Source: Betaproteobacteria bacterium | Lineage (GTDB): Bacteria; Pseudomonadota; Gammaproteobacteria; Burkholderiales; SHXO01 | Direction: 5' to 3' | NCBI GenBank assembly: GCA_009693245.1 | Contig: SHXO01000008.1 | Coordinates: 1-54,451 of the forward strand | Length of the DNA: 54,451 bases | Shown here: positions 42,396 through 50,829 of the stretch, piece after piece | Layout of the letters: the number at the start of each line of letters is the position of its first letter | How positions within the stretch are numbered: position 1 is the first letter of the stretch | The notes under the pieces: generated by a model | Told to the model about the DNA's origin: nothing | Database searches by the model: none | What the model saw: only the letters and a program-made list of their open reading frames with translations | Translations under genes and position numbers: made by a program

Positions 42396-43395
42396 GAATT
42401 CCCCCGTTGTTCGAATAGTCACGCCTGCCCGCTCCGATGCCAACAACGGCAATTGGAGAACCGCTCAGCGGTGGGCCGGTTTCCTCCGTGACGAATGCGA
42501 GGTGATTCTACAAGGGGCCGGTGCTCACGATGGGAGGCGGGATGGCGGGGCCGATGTCCTCATCGCGCTTCACGCCACCCGTAGCCATGCCACGATACGG
42601 CGCTGGCGTGAAAGTAAAACCCGCGCGCCCCTTATCCTGATTCTGACGGGCACGGATCTCTACCGAGATTTGCCGAAGAACGCGCAGACCCGAGAATCCC
42701 TGCACATGGCTGATTGCCTGGTAGTGCTTCAACGGCAAGCCCCGGATGCAATTTCGCCAGAGTTGCGTCCCAAGGTGCGAGTCGTCTACCAATCGGCCAA
42801 ACTTCTCCCCCATGTCCAATCGCGCGCAAGGGGCCTAAATTGCGTCTTCGTGGGGCATCTGCGTGAAGAGAAAGACCCTCTCACGGCAGTTCGAGCATGG
42901 CAGTATCTGCCGTCGCATCTTCCCATTGCGCTCACCATCGTGGGTGGCGAATTGGATGAAGGTCTTGCGCGCGCCGTGCGAGCGGCGGCGAGAAAGGATT
43001 CCCGCATTCGTTGGTTGGGCGCCAAACCGCACGAGTGGACCTTGCGCGCGATTCAGCGCGGGGATTTGCTCATCAACGCTTCGCGCATGGAAGGCGGTGC
43101 CCACGTCATTGCGGAAGCCGTGCGCGCCGCTACCCCCGTGCTTGCCAGTCATATGCCGGGCAACGTGGGCATGCTAGGGCGCTCATACTCAGGCTATTTC
43201 GAGGTGGGGGATGCGCGCGGATTAGCCGCGCTATTGACGGGTCGCTTGCGACACCGAATGGCCTACGACACTTTGCTTGGGCAAACCCTACGCATGCAAG
43301 GGCTATTTGCCCCCGCGCGCGAAGCGGCCAGCGTAAGGCAGCTCGTTGCGGATATGCTGGGATGGCATAAAATGCCCGCCAAGGAGGATTTATGA
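42394..43395 (+). CDS. senB: Selenosugar synthase SenB (TIGR04348-type glycosyltransferase)
   Basis: 333 residues of GT-B fold. It starts VVRIVTPARSDANNGNWRTAQRWAGFL, the pattern of the TIGR04348 family, has LTGTDLYRD and LVVLQ in the first domain, and VFVGHLREEKDP and INASRMEGGAHVIAEAV in the second. SenB uses selenophosphate and a UDP-sugar to make a selenosugar. The ATG shares its A and T with the complement of the senA start (CATG), and the stop overlaps selD (ATGA). Confidence 0.92.
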   Translation: MNSPVVRIVTPARSDANNGNWRTAQRWAGFLRDECEVILQGAGAHDGRRDGGADVLIALHATRSHATIRRWRESKTRAPLILILTGTDLYRDLPKNAQTRESLHMADCLVVLQRQAPDAISPELRPKVRVVYQSAKLLPHVQSRARGLNCVFVGHLREEKDPLTAVRAWQYLPSHLPIALTIVGGELDEGLARAVRAAARKDSRIRWLGAKPHEWTLRAIQRGDLLINASRMEGGAHVIAEAVRAATPVLASHMPGNVGMLGRSYSGYFEVGDARGLAALLTGRLRHRMAYDTLLGQTLRMQGLFAPAREAASVRQLVADMLGWHKMPAKEDL

Positions 43396-44444
43396 ACGCA
43401 CCTGACTTCAAACCTGTCCGCCTGACCAGCCTCTCCCACGGCGGGGGTTGCGGCTGCAAGATCGCGCCCGAGTTGTTGGAGCAAATCATCGCGAAAACGG
43501 CGGCGAGTTTCGTTCCGAAGGAATTGCTGGTGGGCATCGAAACCAGCGACGATGCCGCCGTGTACCAGATCAACGAAACCCAAGCCATCGTGGCGACGAC
43601 GGATTTCTTCATGCCCATCGTGGATGACCCCTACGATTTCGGCGCCATCGCGGCCACCAATGCCATCTCCGATGTGTACGCCATGGGCGGCACGCCGCTG
43701 TTCGCGCTGGCCTTGGTGGGCATGCCCATCAACGTGCTGCCCATGGAAACCATACGCCGCATATTGGAGGGAGGCGAATCCGTGTGCAAGCGCGCGGGCA
43801 TTCCCATCGCGGGCGGGCATAGCATCGATTCCGTCGAGCCCATTTACGGATTGGTCGCCATCGGCTTGGTCGATCCCAAGAATCTCAAGCGCAACTCGGC
43901 CGCTATTCCGGGCGACAAAATCATCCTCGGCAAGCCGCTCGGCGTCGGCATATACAGCGCGGCGCTGAAGAAAGACGCACTCTCCGCGGAGGGCTACCGG
44001 GCCATGCTGGCCACCACCACCCAACTCAACACGCCCGGTTCTTCCCTCGGCGGCGTGCCAGGCGTGCATGCGTTGACCGACGTCACGGGGTTTGGATTGC
44101 TGGGTCATCTGCTGGAGGTGTGCAAGGGATCGAAACTCGGCGCGCGCTTGGAATGGGACAAGGTGCCTTTGCTGCCTGGCGTTCTGGATCTAGTGAAGGA
44201 GGGCTACAGAACCGGCGCCTCGGGGCGCAACTGGGCCGGCTACGGCAGCCGTGTCGAGCTAGGGGCATACGGTGATGTGCAACGCGACCTGCTCACGGAT
44301 CCGCAGACGAGCGGAGGCCTATTGGTGACATGCCGGCCTAGCGCGGCGGCGGCCGTGATCGCGGAATTCCAACGGGCGGGATTCGGCCAAGCGGCGGTGA
44401 TCGGCGATATGACGCCGGGAGATCCTTGTGTCGAATTGCGGTGA
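43392..44444 (+). CDS. selD: Selenide, water dikinase (SelD / SenC)
   Basis: 350 residues. The glycine-rich N-terminal loop GGGCGCK has the catalytic Cys20 and Lys23. ATTDFFMPIVDDPYDFGAIAATNAISDVYAMGG appears here in shorter form as the metal/ATP block, and LTDVTGFGLLGHL and DPQTSGGLL are both SelD hallmarks. It makes selenophosphate from selenide and ATP. Its direct coupling to senB means it supplies the selenoneine route and corresponds to SenC. The active-site residue is Cys, not selenocysteine. No selA, selB or selC is in the window, so a second role in selenoprotein synthesis cannot be judged. Confidence 0.95.
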   Translation: MNAPDFKPVRLTSLSHGGGCGCKIAPELLEQIIAKTAASFVPKELLVGIETSDDAAVYQINETQAIVATTDFFMPIVDDPYDFGAIAATNAISDVYAMGGTPLFALALVGMPINVLPMETIRRILEGGESVCKRAGIPIAGGHSIDSVEPIYGLVAIGLVDPKNLKRNSAAIPGDKIILGKPLGVGIYSAALKKDALSAEGYRAMLATTTQLNTPGSSLGGVPGVHALTDVTGFGLLGHLLEVCKGSKLGARLEWDKVPLLPGVLDLVKEGYRTGASGRNWAGYGSRVELGAYGDVQRDLLTDPQTSGGLLVTCRPSAAAAVIAEFQRAGFGQAAVIGDMTPGDPCVELR

Positions 44445-44458
44445 GTGAGGGCGCGCGG

Positions 44459-45241
44459 ATGAACATCATCGAGAACGAAATTTGGGCTGAATTGAAACGC
44501 CTCGCCATCGCGGAGGCGGAAAAAGAGCCGCTGCTGGCCGATCACCTCTACGATCTGGTCACCCGCCACGAGGGTTACCCAGAAGCGCTGGCCCATCTGC
44601 TGGCGGTCAATCTGCGGGATAGCACTCTGGACAGCGACGCCTTGGACGATTTTTTTTCCGAGACCATCACGCGAAACGCTAACATCGCCACGGCGAGCCT
44701 CTACGATCTGCAAGCCATTCGGGAGCGCGATCCCGCCTGCGAGAACGTGCTGGTTCCATTCCTCTACTACAAAGGCTTCAAGGCCTTGCAGACCCACCGC
44801 GTTGCCCACGAGTTGTGGAAGGAAGGCCGCCGGCAAGTCGCGCGCTTTCTGCAATCGCGCGTGTCCGATGCCTATGGTGTGGATATCAACCCCGGCGCGC
44901 AGATTGGCAAGGGCGTGTTCATAGACCACGCCACCAGCATCGTCATAGGCGAGACCGCCGTGGTGGAAGACGATGTGTCCATGCTGCACGAAGTCAATCT
45001 CGGTGGCACTGGCAAGGTGAGTGGCGACCGGCATCCCAAGATTCGGCGCGGCGTGATGATCGGCGCCGGCGCGAAGATCCTGGGCAACATCGAAGTGGGA
45101 GAAGGTTCGAAGATCGCCGCCGGCAGCGTGGTGCTGAAGCCCGTGCCGCCGCACACCACCGTTGCCGGTGTGCCAGCCAAACCCGTGGGCACGCCAAGCT
45201 CCGCAGTGCCGGCCTTCGACATGCGGCAAGACTTGGAGTGA
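44459..45241 (+). CDS. cysE: Serine O-acetyltransferase
   Basis: 260 residues. An alpha-helical N-terminal domain (IWAELKRLAIAEAEKEPLLA) is followed by a left-handed beta-helix of hexapeptide repeats with the catalytic GVFIDHATSIVIGET and the closing IAAGSVVLKPVPPHTTVAGVPAKPVG. It makes O-acetylserine for cysteine synthesis. It follows selD by 14 bases, so it is probably in the sen transcript, linking sulfur and selenium amino acid metabolism. Confidence 0.95.
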   Translation: MNIIENEIWAELKRLAIAEAEKEPLLADHLYDLVTRHEGYPEALAHLLAVNLRDSTLDSDALDDFFSETITRNANIATASLYDLQAIRERDPACENVLVPFLYYKGFKALQTHRVAHELWKEGRRQVARFLQSRVSDAYGVDINPGAQIGKGVFIDHATSIVIGETAVVEDDVSMLHEVNLGGTGKVSGDRHPKIRRGVMIGAGAKILGNIEVGEGSKIAAGSVVLKPVPPHTTVAGVPAKPVGTPSSAVPAFDMRQDLE

Positions 45242-45277
45242 GGGGGACTCTCGCGGCGTAGACCCGCGATCCAATCC

Positions 45278-45934
45278 ATGAGCCGCGCATCTCTGGACAA
45301 GAAGCTTGAGGCCTTATCCGCGTTGCGCGCCTTGCCGGTCACCGAAGCGGCTCACGCGCAGGTGCGTAAAGCGCTGCGTGACCCGAGCAATTACGTGTGC
45401 GCCAAGGCCGCTACCCTGGCGGGCGAGTTGGAATTGCGCGCGCTGATACCGGATCTCCTCGAAGTCCTAGATCATCATCTCGCCGGGGGAAGCGGCACCG
45501 ACACTCAATGCTGGGCAAAGAACGCCATCATTGAAACGCTTTCCCGCCTTGGGCACAACGACGCCACAGTGTTCTTGCCAGGCATGGCGCACTTTCAGCC
45601 CGAACCGGTATGGGGCGGCAGCGAGGATACGGCAGCCGCCTTGCGGGGGAGTTGTGCGCTGGCTCTGGCGCAGACTTCGATCGATGATCAACACGCGCTC
45701 ACCAGGTTGGTCGATTTTCTGGGCGATCCGGAGAAGCCAGTGCGCACCGAAGCGGTCCGGGCAATTGCTCTTTTCACCAGTGAGCCGGTGCCCTTACTGC
45801 TGCGATTGAAGGCCATACGCGCATTGGCCAACAGCAGGTATCGCGAAACGGTGGAGGAACTGGTGCGAGAAATCGTGACCAAGCGCGGGGAGTGTGCGCT
45901 CGCCAATGCATTCGCAAAGGAGTTTGCAAGTTGA
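45278..45934 (+). CDS. HEAT-repeat domain protein
   Basis: 218 residues of helical repeats, for example VRKALRDPSNYVCAKAATLAGELELRALIPDLLEVL and LGDPEKPVRTEAVRAIALF, each with the Asp-Pro..Val-Arg pattern of bacterial HEAT-like repeats. It is probably an adaptor protein. It lies 36 bases after cysE and its stop overlaps the GNAT start by one base, so it is co-transcribed. Confidence 0.8.
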   Translation: MSRASLDKKLEALSALRALPVTEAAHAQVRKALRDPSNYVCAKAATLAGELELRALIPDLLEVLDHHLAGGSGTDTQCWAKNAIIETLSRLGHNDATVFLPGMAHFQPEPVWGGSEDTAAALRGSCALALAQTSIDDQHALTRLVDFLGDPEKPVRTEAVRAIALFTSEPVPLLLRLKAIRALANSRYRETVEELVREIVTKRGECALANAFAKEFAS

Positions 45935-46455
45935 TGACCCAAGATAACCTTACGATTCGTAGTGCGGGCGAAAGCGATGTGCCCATCCTCCTTGAATTCA
46001 TCAGAGCACTCGCTGAATACGAACGTTTGTCGCATCTGGTTACCGCCACTGAGGTGAGTTTGCGCGAGTCCCTTTTCGGCGCACAGCCTGGCGCCCAGTC
46101 GCTGCTTGCGTTCGAGGACGATACGCCAGTGGGCTTCGCCGTGTACTTCCACAACTTTTCCACCTTCCTCGGCCGCAAAGGCATGTGGTTAGAGGATCTC
46201 TTCGTCAAGCCCGCCTATCGCGGCCGTGGGTACGGCAAGGCTTTGCTGCACCGCGTTGGCCAGATCGCGCATGAACGCGGCTGCGGGCGTTTCGAGTGGT
46301 CCGTGCTGGATTGGAATACGCCCTCCATCGAGTTCTACCGGTCCTTGGGCGCGGAGCCCTTGAACGATTGGACCATTTTTCGCATGACGGGAAAGAGCTT
46401 GGAGCAGTTCGCCCAGAGCAGTTCTGTTTCCACTATACAAGCGGGGACTCCATGA
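45934..46455 (+). CDS. GNAT family N-acetyltransferase
   Basis: 173 residues. It starts LTIRSAGESDVPILLEFIRALAEYERL, has the acetyl-CoA loop VKPAYRGRGYGKALL (R/QxxGxG/A) and the C-terminal WNTPSIEFYRSLGAEPL. This architecture is of the diamine (thialysine/spermidine) acetyltransferase-like group. Coupled at both ends with its neighbours. Substrate unknown. Confidence 0.88.
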   Translation: MTQDNLTIRSAGESDVPILLEFIRALAEYERLSHLVTATEVSLRESLFGAQPGAQSLLAFEDDTPVGFAVYFHNFSTFLGRKGMWLEDLFVKPAYRGRGYGKALLHRVGQIAHERGCGRFEWSVLDWNTPSIEFYRSLGAEPLNDWTIFRMTGKSLEQFAQSSSVSTIQAGTP

Positions 46456-47631
46456 GCATTCACGCGGAACTCGGCGAGTTACGCCAAGCCTTCGACGCCA
46501 TGCAACCCGAACTGGAACTCACGGCGCGCGATCCCGCCATGGGCGTGGAGGGCTACGTGGTGGTATGGAACACCGGCATCAGTACCGGCGGACCGCTGGA
46601 ACGTTGCGGCAAGGGCGGTACGCGAATCACTCCGACACTGACTTTAGATGAAGTGAAGATGCTGGCGCGCACCATGGCGCTCAAGAATGCCGCCGCCGGA
46701 TGGTGCCAAGTCCGGCCTCAAGCTGGATCCCCTGGCGCCCGGATTCGAAAAACAGTACCGCCGCTTCGTGCGCCTATGCGCTCCGGTCTTGCATGAAAAC
46801 GGTGGCCCGTTCGGCGAATTAGGCTTCGATATCGGTGGCCGTCCGGAGCATGCGCTATGGGCCTGCGATGAACTCGAGTCCACCCGTTGTTTCACTGGAA
46901 AGCCCCTGCACATGGGCGGCACCGACTACGACCGTGAAGGCATCGCCGGGTTGGGCGTGGCGGTTGCGGGTGCGACCATGATGCAGGAGCGCGGAGAGAG
47001 CCCGGCCCAAGCCACCTTCGCCATCCAAGGCATGGGTGCTATGGGCGCGGCGGTCTTGCGCTACTTCAGCGAATACGGTGCGCAATTGACCGCATTGGGC
47101 GATCCGAAGTACGGCGGTACCTGGACTTTTTCGAAGCCGCTTTCCGATGCGTTGCATCGCGCGCTGGTCAACCAGGACAGCGATGACGCCGTGAAGTTGC
47201 TGGCGAAAGAAGCTTTGAAGATCTCGGAAAATTCTCAGGATGTTCTCTATCAAAAAGCCAGCATTCTTTTCCCCTGCGCGATTCAGAACGTCGTCCGCGA
47301 AGACAACGTTCATCGCGTTCAAGCACGCTACGTGTGCGAAGGCGCCAACAGCCCGGTAACCCCGGGCGCTCGCACGGCGTTACACCAACGCGGAGTCTCC
47401 CTCATGCCGGATTTCATTGCGAACTCTGGGGGCATCTTCGCGGCCTTCGTGGAACTGACTTCAAGTACACCGAACAAGGCCGGGGAAGCGAAGACGCTCG
47501 CGCGAGAGAAGATCGGCGCCAATGTTCGGCAGTTGTTCGAGATCTGCGGCCGCCAAGGTTGCGAGCCTCAGGACGCGGCGATGTATATGGCGCTATCGAG
47601 AATTCAGCGGACTACTTATGCCGGTGGTTGA
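46452..47631 (+). pseudogene. Glu/Leu/Phe/Val dehydrogenase, frameshifted
   Basis: The first frame (from the ATG at 46452) has MSIHAELGE and GYVVVWNTGISTGGPLERCGKGGTRI, breaking at MALKNAAAG. The second frame resumes within about 15 bases as DGAKSGLKLDP, with the catalytic Lys, then the Rossmann motif IQGMGAMGAAVLRYFSEYGAQL and CEGANSPVTPGA. About five bases coding for the Leu-Pro of AAGLP..GGAKSG seem deleted near 46692-46700. An ATG at 46687 opens the second frame, but a protein starting there would lack the substrate domain. The gene overlaps the GNAT stop (ATGA). Confidence 0.85.
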
Positions 47632-48014
47632 AACTATCGATCCCATGAATAGAGACTGCCTCTGCCGGGCGGCCGCCGCGCAAATACCGTATCCCCCCGC
47701 GCAGCCTATCCCGGAGCGGGAAATTAAGTCTGGATTGACGAATTCCTCGATTCGTTTAGCATTCTCAGATACCCCTGCAGCCTATTTCGTGGTACCTCGG
47801 CAAATAACCCGGTTTGGTTGAAACTGTGCCTAAAAACAGTAATGGTGACGCTCTGGAAAATCAAGGACCATGCTACTATTTCAAGAAAGAACGGCGAGGA
47901 CATTTGAGTGGACCGGGTTCAAGTTGGGATGTTTTTAGGGTGGCTCGTTTTGTTACCATTGCGGCGCCGTACATAGCTATTGTTAGGCTCATTGACCGTT
48001 CGACTTGAGGTTTC

Positions 48015-48380
48015 ATGGTGAGTGCAGTCGTCCGGGCAACGGTGATGCTGACTTTGGTTCTCGCTCATTCAGTTCTCGCAGCAGTTCTTTTCGGCTATGG
48101 GTTCGTTGTGGTAGCGGCGAGGTGCGGAGGGTCCACTGGGGCTGGTGGCGGTTTGGCATTCGCGGGGACATATGTGGCCCTTGTGGCGCTTGCCTGCGTG
48201 ATCGTCATTTGGGCCGTGTTCATGGCCATAGTGTGGAAAAAGCATCGTGCATGGGCGTCCACGAAACAAACGCTGCTGGCGGGCGCAGGTATCCTTTTGT
48301 TCGTGTCAGTTGTTGGGTCCGCCTGCGGGTTCCTCGTGGATCCGAACTGCCCAGCAGTTTCTGTCGCGCCTTATGGCTGA
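48015..48380 (+). CDS. Small membrane protein of unknown function
   Basis: 121 residues with three likely membrane helices (ATVMLTLVLAHSVLAAVLFGYGF; TYVALVALACVIVIWAVFMAIVW in shorter form; LLAGAGILLFVSVVGSA) and a C-terminal tail with CGF and PNC cysteines. The ATG has no strong ribosome binding site. Base composition around it is less GC-rich than the neighbours. The 383 bases before it (47632-48014) hold no gene I can support, only an 11-base direct repeat TGGTTGAAACT at 47625 and 47815. Confidence 0.5.
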   Translation: MVSAVVRATVMLTLVLAHSVLAAVLFGYGFVVVAARCGGSTGAGGGLAFAGTYVALVALACVIVIWAVFMAIVWKKHRAWASTKQTLLAGAGILLFVSVVGSACGFLVDPNCPAVSVAPYG

Positions 48381-48463
48381 GGTGGCCTCTTAGAATAATT
48401 ATTTCCAACGCGGCCTCGAACTGAGTCCTCTATTCATAGCCACTACGTCGCATTCCCCAATGC

Positions 48464-49297
48464 TTAAAATTTCTCCCGCATGCGCTTTGCGTCCGGCGTA
48501 ATGCCCGTGAACAGCCGGAAAGCTTCCGCCGCTTGATATACCGCCATCCCGCCGCCATCCAGCGTCCTGCAGCCCATTGCGCGTGCAACGCGCAGTAATT
48601 CGGTCTCCATGGGGAAGTAGATGATTTCGGCTACCCACAACGCGGGACGCAACAGCGATTCTGGTAGCGGCATGCCGGGATAGGCGGCCATTCCTACCGG
48701 GGTGGCGTTTACCAAACCATCCGCCTGCTGCACGAGACTAAGGTCCGCGCCATGCTGGACGCGGCCTTCGCCAAAGTGCGCGCGGAGCGTGGCGGCCAGC
48801 CGGTCTGCACGATGAACGTCCGTGTCGAAAAGCGCCAACCGCTTTACGCCAAGAGTAAGGAGTGCGTAGGCGACGGCTGCCCCGGCGCCTCCCGCGCCTA
48901 GTTGCACTACTTGGTTCAAACTTGTGCCGGATAACCCTTCCTTGAACGCTTCGGAGAATCCCAGCCAATCCGTGTTGTGGCCTATGCGGCGGCCCGCGCG
49001 CAACACGACTGTATTCACGGCGCCAATGGCGCGAGCGTCATCCGACAGTTCGTGCAGTAATGGCAAGACGGCTTGCTTGCATGGATGGGTAATGTTAAGC
49101 CCGTCGAATCCGAATTGCTCGGCGGCGCCGAGGAGTTCGGGTAAGGCTTCGGCGCCCCGCCCAAGGACGTCCAGATCGATCAACCGGTACACGTAGGGCA
49201 AGCCGTGATGCCGTGCCTCCTGTTCATGCATGCTTGGGGTACGTGACGACTGGATGCCGGATCCGATGAGCCCTACAAGGCGGGAGCGTGGTGGCAT
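48464..49297 (-). CDS. aroE: Shikimate / quinate dehydrogenase (AroE family)
   Basis: 277 residues. The substrate site has SSRTPSMHE (Ser18 and Thr20), NITHPCKQ with catalytic Lys74, Asn95 in GAVNTVV and Asp110 in HNTDWLGF. The cofactor motif is LGAGGAGAAV and the end is GGGMAVYQAAEAFRLFTG. The Ser-x-Thr pair in place of the AroE Ser-x-Ser resembles the quinate/shikimate dehydrogenase of Corynebacterium, so a catabolic enzyme is possible rather than the biosynthetic AroE. Confidence 0.9.
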   Translation of the reverse strand: MPPRSRLVGLIGSGIQSSRTPSMHEQEARHHGLPYVYRLIDLDVLGRGAEALPELLGAAEQFGFDGLNITHPCKQAVLPLLHELSDDARAIGAVNTVVLRAGRRIGHNTDWLGFSEAFKEGLSGTSLNQVVQLGAGGAGAAVAYALLTLGVKRLALFDTDVHRADRLAATLRAHFGEGRVQHGADLSLVQQADGLVNATPVGMAAYPGMPLPESLLRPALWVAEIIYFPMETELLRVARAMGCRTLDGGGMAVYQAAEAFRLFTGITPDAKRMREKF

Positions 49298-49414
49298 GGG
49301 GGCTGGGTGCTAAAGGGCACAGGTGAGTTAGGAGCTATGCTACCGTTCGTGCGGCTGCAAGCGAGCCCGCGCTTTTGATGTAAAAAGGGCGTTCTTGGCG
49401 TTTAAGGAGTACCC

Positions 49415-50296
49415 ATGCCTTTCCAATCTGGCGCTTCGTTGCGCACCAGTGCATTGCCTTCGGTGCGTGCGCCGGTATCGTACTTGGTCGCGCAGGAGCG
49501 CCCGGTGCAGGTGCGCGTTTATCCGCCTGGGAGCGGGATCGCCACGGTGCGCCCGGCGTCTGGCCGTTACCCGGTGCAGGTGCACGATGCGCGCTCCGTT
49601 GCCAGCGAGCTACGGCTAGACGATCAAGGATTCGAGCTGGGTGCCAAACCTACGCGTTTCTCGGAGTTCTATGACGAAGCGGCTGTGCGCGCTAAATATT
49701 ATCCGGAGGTGAGCGCCGTGGTGCGTGAAACGACCGAAGCGCTCGCGGTCATCGTGTTCGATCACAACGTACGAAGTGCTGCACGGGCTGCGCGTGGCGA
49801 GGTGGGGGTGAGGGTTCCGGTGGATCAAGCGCATAACGATTACACGGAGCGCTCGGGCCCAAAACGCAAGCAGGAAATTCTGGAGGCCGCGGGCCGGGCA
49901 GATCTCTCGGCGCGGCGAGTGGCCTTCGTGAATCTATGGCGCCCCATCACGGGTCCGGTACAAGACAACCCTTTGGCTGTGTGCGATGCGCGCAGCGTGG
50001 CGCTCGAAGATCTGGTCGATACGGACATTTATCATTTTGGAGAAGATAACCTTGACATTCCGCGCCACCGGGGCCAGATCTACTCCGTGCGGCATAACCC
50101 CGCGCACCGGTGGTTCTACATCTCGGATATGCGGCCAGAAGAATTTCTGTTACTCAAAGGCTACGATTCCTTGAATGATGGCCGGGCTCGCTTCATGCCT
50201 CACACGGGGTTCAACAATCCCGCGTGTCCGAGTATCTTCGTGCCGCGGGAGAGCATCGAGGCCCGAACATTGGTGGTGTACGACGAAGCGGCATAG
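49415..50296 (+). CDS. CmcJ/NvfI family oxidoreductase-like protein
   Basis: 293 residues with a TTAAGGAG site. It shows the family series VFDHNVRSA, AHNDYTERSGPKR (His-x-Asp-like metal pair), VNLWRPITGPVQDNPLAVCDARSV, DLVDTDIY, HRWFYISDMRPEEFLLLKGYDS and PRESIEARTLVVYDE. The family, named from cephamycin CmcJ and fungal NvfI, has an isopenicillin-N-synthase-like fold and includes Fe(II)/2-oxoglutarate-dependent isomerases and hydroxylases. Its substrate here is unknown. Confidence 0.85.
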   Translation: MPFQSGASLRTSALPSVRAPVSYLVAQERPVQVRVYPPGSGIATVRPASGRYPVQVHDARSVASELRLDDQGFELGAKPTRFSEFYDEAAVRAKYYPEVSAVVRETTEALAVIVFDHNVRSAARAARGEVGVRVPVDQAHNDYTERSGPKRKQEILEAAGRADLSARRVAFVNLWRPITGPVQDNPLAVCDARSVALEDLVDTDIYHFGEDNLDIPRHRGQIYSVRHNPAHRWFYISDMRPEEFLLLKGYDSLNDGRARFMPHTGFNNPACPSIFVPRESIEARTLVVYDEAA

Positions 50297-50391
50297 CGGT
50301 GCCCGCCACCAGTAAACGCCTCCACGGCTGAAATGCGCGTACAGCAACCGATGCTACACTTCCGCACAGTGGCGAACCAAAGGAGCGGGGC

Positions 50392-50820
50392 ATGAAAACG
50401 GTGCAACAGATTCTGGAAGGTAAGACCCACAAGATATTGTCGGTGAGCCCGGATGCATCGGTCTACGACGCTCTGCAACTCATGGCGGACAAGGACGTGG
50501 GAGCCTTGGTGGTGCAGAACAATGACCAGCTCGCGGGCATTTTTTCCGAGCGCGATTACGCGCGCAAAGTTGTCCTGCAAGGCAAGGCATCCAAGGACAC
50601 CTTGGTGAAGGAGGTCATGACCAGCAAAGTGCTGTGCGTGAATCCCTTGCAAACCATGGATGAATGCATGGCGCTCATGACCGACAAACGCGTGCGCCAT
50701 CTCCCCGTGATCGAGCAAAACAAAGTCGTGGGTGTTATTTCCATAGGCGACGTGGTCAAGGAAGTCATAGCCGACCAGCAGTTCCAGATCCATCAACTGG
50801 AACAATACATCCACATGTAA
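50392..50820 (+). CDS. CBS-domain pair protein
   Basis: 142 residues with an AAAGGAG site. Two CBS domains: VSPDASVYDALQLMADKDVGALVV and VNPLQTMDECMALMTDKRVRHLPVI, each ending in the ERDYARK or IGDVVKE motif. Stand-alone CBS pairs sense adenine nucleotides. Followed after nine bases by a small lipoprotein gene. Confidence 0.93.
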   Translation: MKTVQQILEGKTHKILSVSPDASVYDALQLMADKDVGALVVQNNDQLAGIFSERDYARKVVLQGKASKDTLVKEVMTSKVLCVNPLQTMDECMALMTDKRVRHLPVIEQNKVVGVISIGDVVKEVIADQQFQIHQLEQYIHM

Positions 50821-50829
50821 GGACTCCCC

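Noticed and set aside
46687-47631. The second gdh frame as a normal separate gene
   Set aside because: It begins mid-domain at the catalytic lysine loop and continues the upstream frame's homology without overlap, so a frameshift explains it better.
47814-48008. A 64-codon open frame before the small membrane protein
   Set aside because: Only a TTG start, no ribosome binding site and no domain or composition signal.
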